64,000 nucleotides of DNA, taken from assembly GCA_963842065.1 (NCBI GenBank), contig CAWJEW010000006.1, forward strand, positions 372,001-436,000, given 5' to 3'. The DNA is from CAITWD01 sp963842065 (GTDB lineage Bacteria; Actinomycetota; Thermoleophilia; Miltoncostaeales; Miltoncostaeaceae). The notes beneath the pieces are model-generated. The model worked only from the letters and a program-made list of their open reading frames with translations, searched no databases and had not been told where the DNA came from. The position numbers were made by a program, and so were the translations under genes. This document shows, piece after piece, positions 25,169 to 34,181 of the stretch; position 1 is the first letter of the stretch; the number at the start of each line of letters is the position of its first letter.

Positions 25169-27259
25169 CTCTGGCCCCCCTGATCGGTCACTTTTGTGAA
25201 ATCGGCGACGCCTTCGAGCACCTCGGCGGTCTCGCGAACCAGCGCGTAACGGCGGGCTCGCACCGCGGGATCCTCAGCGTTGACCAGCACGTCGGTGAAG
25301 AACCGGTCCACGGCGGCGGCCAGCGGACGTGCCGCGGCGATCGCCGCGGACACGTCCCGCGCCGTCCGCGCCGCGGCAATCCCGGCAGCGGCGCGGTCAC
25401 GGGCAGCTGCGAGCGCGTCCTCGCCGGCGTCGCCGGCGGATGAGAACGGGGCCGTCGGGTCCTCGTCACGGCCGGCGATGCGCACCAGCCGGGTGCTGGC
25501 GGTCCACACCTCCCAGAAGGCCCCCTCGGCGCGCGCCGCATCCAGATCCCTCGCCCACTGCATGGTCGCGACGATGCTTCCCAGCTGGGCCCCCTGGGCA
25601 GCCGCCGCGCACTCGGCACCAACCCCTTCCTCGGAGAGTTGAAACGCGACCCGATCGCCGATGAACCCGTCGAGCTCCCCAAGCGCCGGTGCCGCGTCGC
25701 CCAAGAGATCGCTCCCATCCGCCTGTAGGCGTCCGGCCGCGGCCGCCAGCACCGGCGCGAGGTCGATGTCCCATCCACGGTCACTGACGACGCGCACCAG
25801 TCCGGCGGCCGCCCGGCGCAGGCCGTACGGGTCCTTGGAGCCGGTCGGGATCTCCCCGACCAGGAAGGCCCCGACCAGGTTGTCGATCTTCTCCGCGAGG
25901 GCGACGCAGGCCGCGATTTCGGTCGAGGGCAACGGCGATTCGGGACCCTCGGGCAGGTAGTGCTCGCGGATGGCGACCACGACGGCGTCGTCTTCGCCCT
26001 CAAGGGCGGCGTATTCGGCGCCGACGTAGCCCTGCAGGTCCGAGAACTCGGCGACCAGCACCGCCCCCTGATCCACCTTGGCGAGCCGACCGGCGCGCTC
26101 GGCGGCGGACACCGCCGCCTCGCTCAGCCCGACGGCCCTCGCGAGATCCCGCGCGCCCGCGGCGAGCCGATCGCGCTTGTCGGCCATCGACCCCAAGCGC
26201 TTGTGAAAGACGATCGCTGTCGAGGCGCGCGTCGAGCGCGGCCAGGCCCGCCTCGCGGTCGCGATCGAAGCTAAAGGCCGCATCCTGAAGGCGGGCGTCG
26301 AGCACGTCCGAGTTGCCCCGGGTGATCGTTTCGGCATGTGCGGGATCCCCATTTGAGATCGCCAGAAAGCGCGGCTCGAGCGAGCCGTCGGCACGAGCTA
26401 ACGGGAAATACCGCTGGTGGGACTGCATCGCGGTCACCAGGACGCGCTCGGGCAGGCGCAGGTGCTCGGGGCGGATATCGCCGACGATTGCGCTCGGATG
26501 CTCGACCAGGAACAGGACTTCCTCGAGCTTGCCGCCGGGATCCCGCCAGGCGCAGCCGATCGCCGCCGCGGCGGCATCGAGCGCCCGCACGATCTCTGCA
26601 CGGCGCTCAACATGATCCGCGACGACGCCCACCGTGCGCAACGTCGCCCGATACGCATCGGGCGACCCGATCGCCGCCGGGCCACCGAGGAAGCGGTGCC
26701 CCCGGGTCGCGTCGCCCGCGGTGAGGCCGTGGACATCGAAACGCACGGTCGCGGTTCCGAACTTGGCGACGATCCAGCGCACCGGACGCGAGAAGCGCAG
26801 GCCCGTCCCATCCCCCCAGCGCATGTTCTTCGAGAACCGCAGGCCGTCGACGACGGCACGGGCGATTTCGGGGACGAGGTCCACCGTCGGCGCGGCCGGT
26901 TCGGCGATCTCGGCGTACACGAAGCGCCGCCCGCCGTCCTCACGCAGCACCAGTTGGTCGGGTGAGATGCCCTGTGCCCGCGCGAAGCCGGCCGCGGCGG
27001 CGGTCGGCGCACCGCCCGGCCCGTAGGCGGCCTGCTCGGCGGGGCCCCGAACCTCGCGGGTGCGGCCCTCCCGCTGCACGGGAAGGTCGCGGATGCGCAT
27101 CGCGATCCGCCGCGGTCCAACCATGACCTCGACCGGCGCGTCCGGAAGTCGCTGGGCGGCCAGCGCCTCGGCGACGAGCCCGGGGACTTGGGCGATCGCC
27201 TCGCGGCACGCCGAGGCGGGCAATTCCTCGCACCCGATCTCCACCAGGACGTCAGGCAT
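25165..27259 (-). CDS. glyS: Glycyl-tRNA synthetase beta subunit (single-base frameshift)
   Basis: It partners GlyQ to charge tRNA-Gly. The N-terminal frame (27259 to about 26216) begins MPDVLVEIGCEELPASACRE and includes FSKNMRWGDGTGLRFSRPVR and AMQSHQRYFPL. The C-terminal frame (about 26214 to 25165) has IVFHKRLGSMADK, VAEFSDLQGYVGAEYA and a helical tail with DRFFTDVLVNAEDPAVRARR. One extra base at about 26215 (AGC-G-ATC) separates them; skipping it gives 697 residues, a normal length. The enzyme is essential, so either the base is a sequence error or it is corrected. The start overlaps glyQ by 8 nt. Confidence 0.9.
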
Positions 27260-28115
27260 GGGCGACCTCGGCTTGTTGTGCAAGGTATGCCGCGGCGACC
27301 TTTGCCGCCAGCGCGCGCACGCGCCAGATGTATGCGCCCCGCTCGGTCACGCTGATAACCCCGCGTGCGTCGAGCAGGTTGAAGCTGTGACTACACTTGA
27401 GCACCTGGTCGTAGGCGGGCAACACCAGCTCGGCCTCCAGGCAGCGCAGGCATTCGGCCTCGTGCGCCGCGAACTGGGCAAACAACGCGGCGGTGTCGGC
27501 CACCTCGAAGTTGTAGGCGCTCCACTGACGCTCGTTCTCTTGGTAGACGTCGCCGTAGGTGACGCCGTCGGTCCAGGTCAGGTCATACACCGACCGCACA
27601 CCCTGCAGGTACATCGCGATGCGCTCAAGACCGTAGGTGAGCTCAACGGAAATCGGCGTCAGATCGATGCCGCCGGCCTGTTGGAAGTACGTGAACTGGG
27701 TGATCTCCATCCCGTCCATCCAGACTTCCCAGCCGAGCCCCCAGGCCCCGAGCGTCGGGCCCTCCCAGTCGTCCTCGACAAACCGGACGTCGTGCTGTTC
27801 CGGTCGGATCCCGAGGGCCACAAGCGATCCGAGGTACAGGTCCTGGACGTCCTCGGGCGACGGCTTGAGCAGCACCTGATACTGAAAGTAGTGCTGGAGC
27901 CGGAAGGGGTTCTCGCCGTACCGGCCATCGCTCGGCCGGATCGACGGTTCGACATACGCAGTCCGCCACGGCGCCGGTCCAAGGCTCCGCAGCAACGTGG
28001 CCGGGTTGAACGTCCCCGCGCCGACCTCGGTGTGGTACGGGTTCATGATCAGGCACCCGCGATCGCCCCAATAGGCGTGCAGCCGCAGGATCACCTGTTG
28101 AAACGTCAGCGCCAC
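27252..28115 (-). CDS. glyQ: Glycyl-tRNA synthetase alpha subunit
   Basis: The product is 287 residues from a GTG: LTFQQVILRLHAYWGDRGC, EVGAGTFNPATLLRSLGP, YVEPSIRPSDGRYGENPFRL and VWMDGMEITQFTYFQQAGG are family signatures. It forms the alpha2-beta2 enzyme with GlyS, carrying the catalytic class II core. GTG was chosen because the conserved N-terminus begins there; the frame is open 35 codons further. GAGGG lies about 12 nt upstream. A structured leader of about 220 nt precedes it. Confidence 0.95.
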   Translation of the reverse strand: MALTFQQVILRLHAYWGDRGCLIMNPYHTEVGAGTFNPATLLRSLGPAPWRTAYVEPSIRPSDGRYGENPFRLQHYFQYQVLLKPSPEDVQDLYLGSLVALGIRPEQHDVRFVEDDWEGPTLGAWGLGWEVWMDGMEITQFTYFQQAGGIDLTPISVELTYGLERIAMYLQGVRSVYDLTWTDGVTYGDVYQENERQWSAYNFEVADTAALFAQFAAHEAECLRCLEAELVLPAYDQVLKCSHSFNLLDARGVISVTERGAYIWRVRALAAKVAAAYLAQQAEVAHA

Positions 28116-28337
28116 GTCCAGACTGCCCTCTCGCGCACCTGCCACCGACGCCGCAACGTCAGTGACCGGGTCCGCCGCTCGGATTTCCCCGCCGATGCAG
28201 CCGCATCCCATCGGCACCGCGGTTCGGCACCTTGATCAGGGATGGACGCCGCATCACGGACACGATCGCGCCCGATTCATTGTCGATCCGGGCGCTGCGG
28301 AGCATACCGTCCTAGCCGGATCCGCACCGCATCCCAC
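28116..28337 (-). promoter_or_regulatory. Possible structured leader of the glyQ-glyS-ppdK operon
   Basis: On the minus strand a -10-like TATGCT lies about 200 nt before glyQ. Downstream come a hairpin with arms GCGCCCG and CGGGCGC, then AGGTGCCGAACCGCGG, then a second hairpin with arms CCGATG and CATCGG. The AGGTG...AACCGCG stretch recalls the T-box core AGGGTGGNACCGCG, but it lacks the UGGN that contacts tRNA. So regulation by glycyl-tRNA is possible but not shown. No gene fits in this stretch. Confidence 0.3.
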
Positions 28338-28356
28338 GCGGGTGCCTGGCACCCGC
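28338..28356 (-). terminator. GC-rich hairpin after recO
   Basis: GCGGGTGCC (28338-28346) and GGCACCCGC (28348-28356) form a perfect inverted repeat with a one-base centre, lying immediately after the recO stop codon. It has no U tract. It most likely ends the recO transcript before the glyQ operon starts. Confidence 0.5.
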
Positions 28357-29088
28357 CTAGACCGGCGTCGCCGAGCGCAACGTCACCCCGAGGTGCTCGT
28401 GAAGCACCAGGCCGATCATCCGCTCCACCCCGAACCCTGCACCCTCCGGAAACCGCGCAGACGCATCTGCGAGCGGATATCCGACGAGCACCGCGAATCC
28501 CTCAAGCGCCGCCGGCTCCAGCCTCTCCCCCTGCCGCGCGCACCCGGCACAGAGCGCACCGCCCGCATGCGCCGAGAATGCGACCAGCGGTCCCGCGGCC
28601 CCGCACATCGCGCAGGCGCTCAGTCGCGGCAGCAGGCCGCTGACGACCAGCAGCTTGGCCTGGAACCCCAGCACGACCGGATCCAGCCGCGGCGGCCCCT
28701 CACGCGGGGTCGCCTCGCTCAGCAGCCCGAGGGTCCTGGTCAGCAGGTGGAAGATCTCCGGGTTCGCTTCGTGCTCGGGTACGGCCCGCAACACGGTCTC
28801 CAGCACCGAGCTCGCGGCGCGCAACCGGTACCCCTCCAGCCACAGACCCGCGTGGGCCTGGATGATCGACGCGCTGCGGACCGTGGCGAGGTCGCCGCGA
28901 CCCTGCACGAGCCCCACGTGCACCCACACCCCGGGCTGCAGGCGCCCTCCCAGCTTGGAGGTGGTGCGGCGCGCGCCTTTTGCGATGCCCGAGATGCGCC
29001 CGGCGGTCGGCGAGTAGATCGACAACACGACATCTGCCTCGGAAAAGCGGATGCTGCGCAGGATCACGGCCTCGGTGTCGATGCTCAC
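28357..29088 (-). CDS. recO: DNA repair protein RecO
   Basis: The product is 243 residues: TEAVILRSIRFSEADVVLSI, TAGRISGIAKGARR, LQPGVWVHVGLVQGRGDLAT form the OB-fold, and CAMCG plus CAGC give the zinc-binding Cys pairs of the C-terminal domain. RecO loads RecA on SSB-coated DNA with RecF/RecR. The GTG at 29088 has AGG about 7 nt upstream; an adjacent GTG at 29091 is an alternative. It is divergent from the glutaredoxin gene. Confidence 0.9.
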   Translation of the reverse strand: MSIDTEAVILRSIRFSEADVVLSIYSPTAGRISGIAKGARRTTSKLGGRLQPGVWVHVGLVQGRGDLATVRSASIIQAHAGLWLEGYRLRAASSVLETVLRAVPEHEANPEIFHLLTRTLGLLSEATPREGPPRLDPVVLGFQAKLLVVSGLLPRLSACAMCGAAGPLVAFSAHAGGALCAGCARQGERLEPAALEGFAVLVGYPLADASARFPEGAGFGVERMIGLVLHEHLGVTLRSATPV

Positions 29089-29149
29089 CACACCTGCATC
29101 GTGACAGGTCCGAGCGACGACCCCGGGGCGGATGTCGCGCGTGCTGTTG

Positions 29150-29155
29150 TACCCT
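29150..29155 (+). promoter_or_regulatory. -10 box of a probable leaderless glutaredoxin transcript
   Basis: TACCCT sits 7 nt before the ATG at 29163. At this distance transcription should start at or next to the A of ATG. The same box and spacing recur before many genes in this window (see findings). Confidence 0.45.
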
Positions 29156-29162
29156 GTGGGGT

Positions 29163-29417
29163 ATGTCGAACGTCGTGATGTACACCTCCCGCGTGTGCCC
29201 ATTTTGCACCCGCGCCAAGGCGCTGTTGAACGCGAAGGGCATCCACTACGAGGAGCGCGCGGTCGATCTGACCCCCGAGGGCCGTCAGTTTCTCGTCGAT
29301 CTCACCGGCCGCCAGACCGTCCCGCAGATCCTCATCGACGACACCGCAATCGGCGGTTACGACGAGTTGGCCGCATTGAACCGCTCGGGCGAGCTCGACC
29401 GGATACTCGCCGCCTGA
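29163..29417 (+). CDS. Glutaredoxin (GrxC-like)
   Basis: The product is 84 residues: VVMYTSRVCPFCTRAKALLN with the CPFC redox site, then GRQTVPQILIDDTAIGGYDE with the cis-Pro TVP and the GG-x-D turn. This is the dithiol class of glutaredoxins, reducing disulfides with glutathione or an alternative thiol. TACCCT lies 7 nt upstream, suggesting leaderless expression. It lies between divergent recO and the convergent P1 peptidase gene. Confidence 0.92.
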   Translation: MSNVVMYTSRVCPFCTRAKALLNAKGIHYEERAVDLTPEGRQFLVDLTGRQTVPQILIDDTAIGGYDELAALNRSGELDRILAA

Positions 29418-29423
29418 GCGGGC

Positions 29424-30380
29424 TCAGCCGCGCCGCTCGGCAGCGGTGGGCACGCCCCGCACGCTCGTCGCCGACCGGACCGCCGTGCGGATCGCCTCCT
29501 CGGCCAGCCGCGCCCCGACGGTCCCCACGCTAAACGCACTCGACGGCTGTGCGCCGCTCGCCAACGCGAACGTCACATCCCCGTCCATCGGCGTATGTAC
29601 CGGCGCGACCGCCCGGGCCACGCCGGCCGAGGCCATCCGGGCGGCCTGACCGGCCTCGGCTTTCGACAGCCGCGCATCGGTCAGCACGACCACGAGCGTC
29701 GTATTGCTGACCAGGCGGGGATGCCCGGGGGCGACCTCGCTGCCCGCACGGCGTGCGTCGACGAACCCATCGGGCTCCCGCCAGGCTCCGGCAAGCACCC
29801 CGCCGGTCTCATCGAGGATGTCCCCAAACGCGTTGACCACGGCGATCACCGCGACCCGCGCGCCGTCGAGGGCCTGGGCGGCGGCCGTCCCGAGACCGCC
29901 CTTGCACCAGCCGTCGCAGCCGAACAGCTTGCCGACGGTCGCGCCAGTGCCGGCACCGACGCTGCCGCACTCCGGCGGTCGCGCCGCGGCGGCGACGCAC
30001 GCCGCATAGGCGTCATCGGGCCCGGGATGGCGCAGGTTCCCCGAAATGCCCAGATCGAAAACCACCGCAGCGGGAACGATCGGAATCCTCGCGATCCCGA
30101 CGTCGTAGCCGATCTTCTGTTCGCGGCACCAGCGCACGACCCCCGCGGCCGCATCGAGCCCGAACGCGCTCCCACCGGACAGCAGCAGCGCCGTGACCTC
30201 CGCCAGCGGGGTATGCGGGGCGAGGAGCTCGGTCTCGCGGGTGCTCGCCCCGCCTCCGCGGATATCCACCGCGCCCACGGTCGCCGCAGGCGGGACGATC
30301 ACCGTGCACCCGGTCCCCGCGTCGGCGTCGGTCCAGTTCCCGATCCGAAAGCCGGCCGGCCATGGTGTTGGATCCCTCAT
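29424..30380 (-). CDS. P1 family peptidase (DmpA-like, S58)
   Basis: The product is 318 residues. Blocks include FRIGNWTDADAGTGCTVIV, LLSGGSAFGLDAAAGVVRW, GSVGAGTGATVGK, NAFGDI and SNTTLVVVLTDARLSKAEA. DmpA/BapA proteins are self-cleaving aminopeptidases with an N-terminal nucleophile; here the candidate nucleophile is a Thr in SNTTL. Substrates are short peptides or amides. GAGGAGGT lies 7 nt before the ATG at 30380, and the start overlaps the mutM stop (ATGA). Confidence 0.85.
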   Translation of the reverse strand: MRDPTPWPAGFRIGNWTDADAGTGCTVIVPPAATVGAVDIRGGGASTRETELLAPHTPLAEVTALLLSGGSAFGLDAAAGVVRWCREQKIGYDVGIARIPIVPAAVVFDLGISGNLRHPGPDDAYAACVAAAARPPECGSVGAGTGATVGKLFGCDGWCKGGLGTAAAQALDGARVAVIAVVNAFGDILDETGGVLAGAWREPDGFVDARRAGSEVAPGHPRLVSNTTLVVVLTDARLSKAEAGQAARMASAGVARAVAPVHTPMDGDVTFALASGAQPSSAFSVGTVGARLAEEAIRTAVRSATSVRGVPTAAERRG

Positions 30381-31276
30381 GCGGACACCTCCTCGCGCAC
30401 GCGTCGCGGCCGCCGGGACCCGGCGGGCGCCGGGACGCCGGTCGGATCCGGCTGACAGCGGGGACACCAGTAGGTGCCGCGCTGCCCGACGACCGTCTTG
30501 GCGATGATCGTCCCACACCGCGGGCACGGATCGCCCTCGTGCAAATGCACGCGCAACAGGTCCTGCATGCGGCCCCGCTGCCCGAGACCGTCGCGATAGG
30601 TGTCGATCGACGCCCCACCGGCCGCGATGGCCACGGCCAGCCGGTCCCGGATCGCCCGATGCACGGCGCGGTATTCCCGGTCAGACAACTCGCCCGCTGG
30701 GCGCAGCGGGTGCACGCGGGCCGCAAACAACGCCTCATCGACGTACATATTGCCCAGCCCGGCCACGAGCGCCTGGTTGAGTAACGCCGTCTTGATGGCG
30801 ACGCGTCGGCCGCGCATCAGCTCCGCCAGACGACGGGCCGTGAACTCCTCTCCGAGCGGCTCGACCCCCAGCCGCCCGCGCCAGTATTCGGCCGGGTCGG
30901 TGCCGGCCGGGATCACCCACGCCCGCCCGAAGCGTCGCGCGTCGGCGAAGGTCACCGTCGCGCCGTCGTCGAAGCGAAACAGTGCACGCAGGAATCGCTC
31001 GTCCTCTGTGGCCGGCTCGCCTCCACGCCAGTGCAAGCGCCCGGTCATCCGCAGATGCAGCGCGAGCACCGCACCGGAATCGAGCGCGACCAGCAGATAC
31101 TTCCCACGGCGACCGATCCCCTGGACCCGGCGCCCGATGACCGCGGCGCAGAACTCGTCCGGCCCTGCGGGCTCGACCAGCAGCGGATCGCGCACCTCCA
31201 CGCCCGTGATCGTCCTGTCGACAAGGCGCGGTGCCAGCTGCGCCCGGATCGTCTCGACTTCCGGCAGCTCGGGCAT
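30377..31276 (-). CDS. mutM: Formamidopyrimidine-DNA glycosylase (Fpg)
   Basis: The product is 299 residues. It starts MPELPEVETIR with the catalytic Pro2 and Glu3, continues with LLNQALVAGLGNMYVDEALF (helix-two-turn-helix) and ends with a zinc finger CPRCG...CPRC. It removes 8-oxoguanine and opened purines. The last 30 residues form a basic, Pro-rich tail longer than usual. Its ATG overlaps the stop of the phosphorylase gene (TGATG), and its stop overlaps the peptidase start, so all three are one operon. Confidence 0.94.
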   Translation of the reverse strand: MPELPEVETIRAQLAPRLVDRTITGVEVRDPLLVEPAGPDEFCAAVIGRRVQGIGRRGKYLLVALDSGAVLALHLRMTGRLHWRGGEPATEDERFLRALFRFDDGATVTFADARRFGRAWVIPAGTDPAEYWRGRLGVEPLGEEFTARRLAELMRGRRVAIKTALLNQALVAGLGNMYVDEALFAARVHPLRPAGELSDREYRAVHRAIRDRLAVAIAAGGASIDTYRDGLGQRGRMQDLLRVHLHEGDPCPRCGTIIAKTVVGQRGTYWCPRCQPDPTGVPAPAGSRRPRRVREEVSA

Positions 31277-32583
31277 CAGGCGCCGGGCGCCGCGACGGGT
31301 CCCTGGCTGCCCGCGCGCGCGCCCACGTGGACCGCGTCACGGATCTGGCCGGCACAGTCCTCACCGAGCCACGCGTCGCGGGCGTGGATCATCGCGATCG
31401 GTGCCCCCCGGGTCACCGGTTCGCCGACTTTCGCCATCAGCTCGATCCCGACGGCGTGGTCGACCTGCTGGGCCGGATGCAGCCGGCCCGCGCCGAGCCG
31501 CCGCACCGCGTCGCCGATGGCACGGGCATCGATCGCGTCGACGACCCCGTCCTCGTCCGCCAACACCGGTACGCCGACCGGCGCGATCGCCAGGACGTCC
31601 GGCGCGGTCCAGACCGCGGGGTTTCCGCCTTGGGCCTCGACCCAGCGCTCGGCCATCGCCAGACCGGACCCGTCCGACAGCGCCGCCTCGGCGCGGGCCG
31701 TGCCCGCCCCGACCGCCACCACGCCTGCGGCCTCGGCGAGCTCACCGGCGATCCGCGCCGCGACGCGCCGCAGGTCCCCGGGCCCGCCGCCGCGCAGCAC
31801 GTCGGCCGCCTCCCGCACCTCCAACGCGTTCCCGATCATCCGTCCCAGCGGCTCTCGGATCGCGGTCACGATCGTGCGCACCTCGCGTTCCCAGCCGTCG
31901 GCGAGCCAGACCATGAGCGCCGCGGTCTGATGGGCCTCCTCGAGGGTTGCGCACGCCGCGCCCTCACCCCACGTGACTTCGAGCGCGAGGGCGTGGGCCC
32001 CGCCCGCCAAGGCCTTGCTCATCACCGACGCCGCGATGAGGTCTCGGTTGGCCACCGTCCCGGTCGCCTCGCGCAACGTGGTCAGGCGTCCGTCACCGGG
32101 CACCAAGCGCGGATTCTGGGCCATGACCGCACACCCGATCCGCTGCACCTGGCCAATGAACGCCGCGAGCTCGACGGTCGTCCGATACCCGGGGATCGCC
32201 TCGAGCTTGTCGATCGTCCCGCCCCAATGCCCGAGGCCGCGGCGGCTCATCTTGGCCACCCGGACACCGAGCGCCGCGGCAAGCGGAACGGCGACCAGGC
32301 TGACGTTGTCGCCCACGCCGCCGGTCGAATGCAGGTCCCCGGTTGCCGGCAGCGAGACGAGATCGAGCCGCTCACCCGAGGCGATCAGCGCGGACATGAG
32401 TCCATGCGTGCTGTCCCGAGCGAGTCCGCGGGCCTGCGCGATCGCGCACCAGGCGGCCATCTGTGCGTCGGGGGCGCCGTCGCTGAGCCAGCTGCGCACA
32501 AACCGCCGGACGCTGTCCGCGTCGACCGGCTCGCCGCGCCACGTGCGTTCGAGAAGTTCAAGGGGCGACAATGGTACGGCCAT
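31276..32583 (-). CDS. Pyrimidine-nucleoside phosphorylase family protein, divergent
   Basis: The product is 435 residues. Family hallmarks are clear: HSTGGVGDN, SRRGLGHWGGTIDKLEAIPG and AASVMSKALAGGAHALALEV, then the C-terminal Q-VDHAVGIELMAKVGEPV domain. Such enzymes split thymidine or uridine with phosphate. But the Lys before His in D-K-H-S-T-G-G (phosphate contact, K84 in E. coli DeoA) is Leu, and DVKVGSG is EVTWGEG. Activity or substrate may differ. TAACAT lies 8 nt before the ATG at 32583, suggesting a leaderless mRNA. It is divergent from the PDZ gene. Confidence 0.82.
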   Translation of the reverse strand: MAVPLSPLELLERTWRGEPVDADSVRRFVRSWLSDGAPDAQMAAWCAIAQARGLARDSTHGLMSALIASGERLDLVSLPATGDLHSTGGVGDNVSLVAVPLAAALGVRVAKMSRRGLGHWGGTIDKLEAIPGYRTTVELAAFIGQVQRIGCAVMAQNPRLVPGDGRLTTLREATGTVANRDLIAASVMSKALAGGAHALALEVTWGEGAACATLEEAHQTAALMVWLADGWEREVRTIVTAIREPLGRMIGNALEVREAADVLRGGGPGDLRRVAARIAGELAEAAGVVAVGAGTARAEAALSDGSGLAMAERWVEAQGGNPAVWTAPDVLAIAPVGVPVLADEDGVVDAIDARAIGDAVRRLGAGRLHPAQQVDHAVGIELMAKVGEPVTRGAPIAMIHARDAWLGEDCAGQIRDAVHVGARAGSQGPVAAPGA

Positions 32584-32622
32584 TGCTGGCGATGTTACAG
32601 CGGGCTGGTATCGTGGCTCAGG

Positions 32623-33951
32623 ATGAGGCGCCGACCAGTGAAGATCGCCGTGACGCTCGGCATTCTCGGACTCGCCGGGACCGCCGTCGCCGTGGCGCCG
32701 CTGCGCGCCGCGACCGGGCCGACACCGGTGCTGGTGTCGTTGATCTCGCCCCGGGTCGTCACCGCCCAGCAGGGTCACGCGCGGTTCCTGGTCGGTGCGC
32801 GGTTGTCGATGCCCGCGCGTTTGGTCGTGCGAATCACGCGCGTGTCCACCAAGCGCGTGATCAAGACGGTTACCACGGCGGGTATCCACAAGGCCGGGCG
32901 GGTCTTCTTGCTGATCCAGGCAACCGACAGCCAGGGATATCAGCTGCCGTCCGCCGCCTACAGCGTGTTCATCGGCGCGACCAGCGCGGGCGGGCGGAAT
33001 GCGAAGGGGTATAGCTACCCGCTGCAGCTCAACTACACCCCACCCCGGGGCGTGCTCGACTGGTTCACGGTCCAAAACGACGCCGACATCCGCTCCAGCC
33101 TCAACCTGCACAGCTCCGTCGGCCAGGTCGTGACCGCCGTGAATCCGGGCGGCCCGGTCGCCCACGCCGGGATCCTGCGCGGTGACGTGATCATGAAGAT
33201 CAACGGCGTGAGCGTCACCACGCCCGGCGGTCTCGCGCGCGCGACGCGGCTCCTGCCGGCAGACACGCCGGTGCAGATCCAGCTGCTGCGCAGCACAACG
33301 CTCGAGACGAAGACCATCACGGCGGCTCCGGACTGGTACGCGATCCCGAACTTGGGCTCCCAGCTGGGAGCGGCAGCCGCGTCCAAGACGTTCGGATACA
33401 GCTATGCGCTGGCGTCGTACGACATCGCGATGGGCGACCTCGGCCCGGCGTCCAAGATCATCGCCTCGTGGTCCAAGGCCAACGGGGCCTCCGCGACCGC
33501 ACAACTCGCTCGCGCCCAGCTGATGGCCGCCGAGCACAACCAGCCGAGCGCGCTCGCCTACTGGACCCGCGCCCTCGCCATCAATGGCTCACTGTCGCAG
33601 GCCGCATTCGGCCAGGGGATTGCCGACAACGCCATGGGCAACGACCCGGCTGCCGCGAACGCGTTCGCGAACGCCGCCCGCCTGGACCCGGCCAGCGCCG
33701 CCGATCTGGCCTACCAGGCCCTCGCCCTGGAGCAGGTGCGCTTGCCCTATCTCGCGATCCCCCCAGCGGGCGCCGCGGTTTCGATCGACCCGACCGATCC
33801 GAATGCCCTCGCCGCCGAGGGCGTTGCCCTCATCCAAAGCGGGCAGAGGTCCGTCGGGGTCGCCGCACTGGAGCACGGCCTCGTGCTCACCGACGACGCC
33901 GCGCGGGCACAGTTTCTGATCAGCACCTTCCTCGAGCCGTCGGTTCCATGA
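32623..33951 (+). CDS. Secreted PDZ-domain protein with TPR-like C-terminus
   Basis: The product is 442 residues. A signal peptide or N-terminal anchor (KIAVTLGILGLAGTAVAVAP) precedes a beta-sandwich region. A PDZ domain lies near residues 165-225 (VVTAVNPGGPVAHAGILRGD, then MKINGVSVTTPGGL). The C-terminal half is helical with tetratricopeptide-like spacing (ALAYWTRALAINGSLSQAAF, then NAFANAARLDPASAADLAYQ). No protease domain is present, so it is likely a scaffold in the envelope. TATCGT lies 8 nt before the ATG, a leaderless pattern; a GTG at 32638 is an alternative. It overlaps the next gene (ATGA). Confidence 0.7.
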   Translation: MRRRPVKIAVTLGILGLAGTAVAVAPLRAATGPTPVLVSLISPRVVTAQQGHARFLVGARLSMPARLVVRITRVSTKRVIKTVTTAGIHKAGRVFLLIQATDSQGYQLPSAAYSVFIGATSAGGRNAKGYSYPLQLNYTPPRGVLDWFTVQNDADIRSSLNLHSSVGQVVTAVNPGGPVAHAGILRGDVIMKINGVSVTTPGGLARATRLLPADTPVQIQLLRSTTLETKTITAAPDWYAIPNLGSQLGAAAASKTFGYSYALASYDIAMGDLGPASKIIASWSKANGASATAQLARAQLMAAEHNQPSALAYWTRALAINGSLSQAAFGQGIADNAMGNDPAAANAFANAARLDPASAADLAYQALALEQVRLPYLAIPPAGAAVSIDPTDPNALAAEGVALIQSGQRSVGVAALEHGLVLTDDAARAQFLISTFLEPSVP

Positions 33952-34157
33952 GCGTCCGGCTGACCCTCCTCGGCCCGGACGGCCGGGTGCTCGCCGAACG
34001 CCAGCTGGACCGCTCCGAGGTCCCCGCCCCCGGATCCGACCCCGCCGCGCGACGCGCTGAGCGCCTGGCGAGCTACCTCACCCGGGGTCGGCCCGTCCGC
34101 GCGCGTGCGGTCTGCGTGGCCGAGCGCCCCGTGCCCCGCTCCGGGATCATCATCTAG
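33948..34157 (+). CDS. Small hypothetical protein, 69 aa
   Basis: The ATG overlaps the stop of the PDZ gene (ATGA), so translation is coupled. The protein is short and Arg-rich, beginning MSVRLTLLGPDGRVLAERQL, a beta-hairpin-like start. No family, membrane segment or signal peptide is visible. Coupling is the main reason to believe it is real. Confidence 0.5.
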   Translation: MSVRLTLLGPDGRVLAERQLDRSEVPAPGSDPAARRAERLASYLTRGRPVRARAVCVAERPVPRSGIII

Positions 34158-34181
34158 GAGGCGCGCGCCGCGCCGCGCGGC

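Noticed and set aside
28180..28240. A canonical T-box riboswitch before glyQ
   Set aside because: The AGGTG...AACCGCG segment lacks the UGGN bulge and no specifier loop with a glycine codon could be placed with confidence. It is kept only as a low-confidence leader.
31231..33951. A 906-codon plus-strand frame starting inside mutM
   Set aside because: Only its last 442 codons (from 32623) read as a real protein. The first part is antisense to mutM and the phosphorylase.
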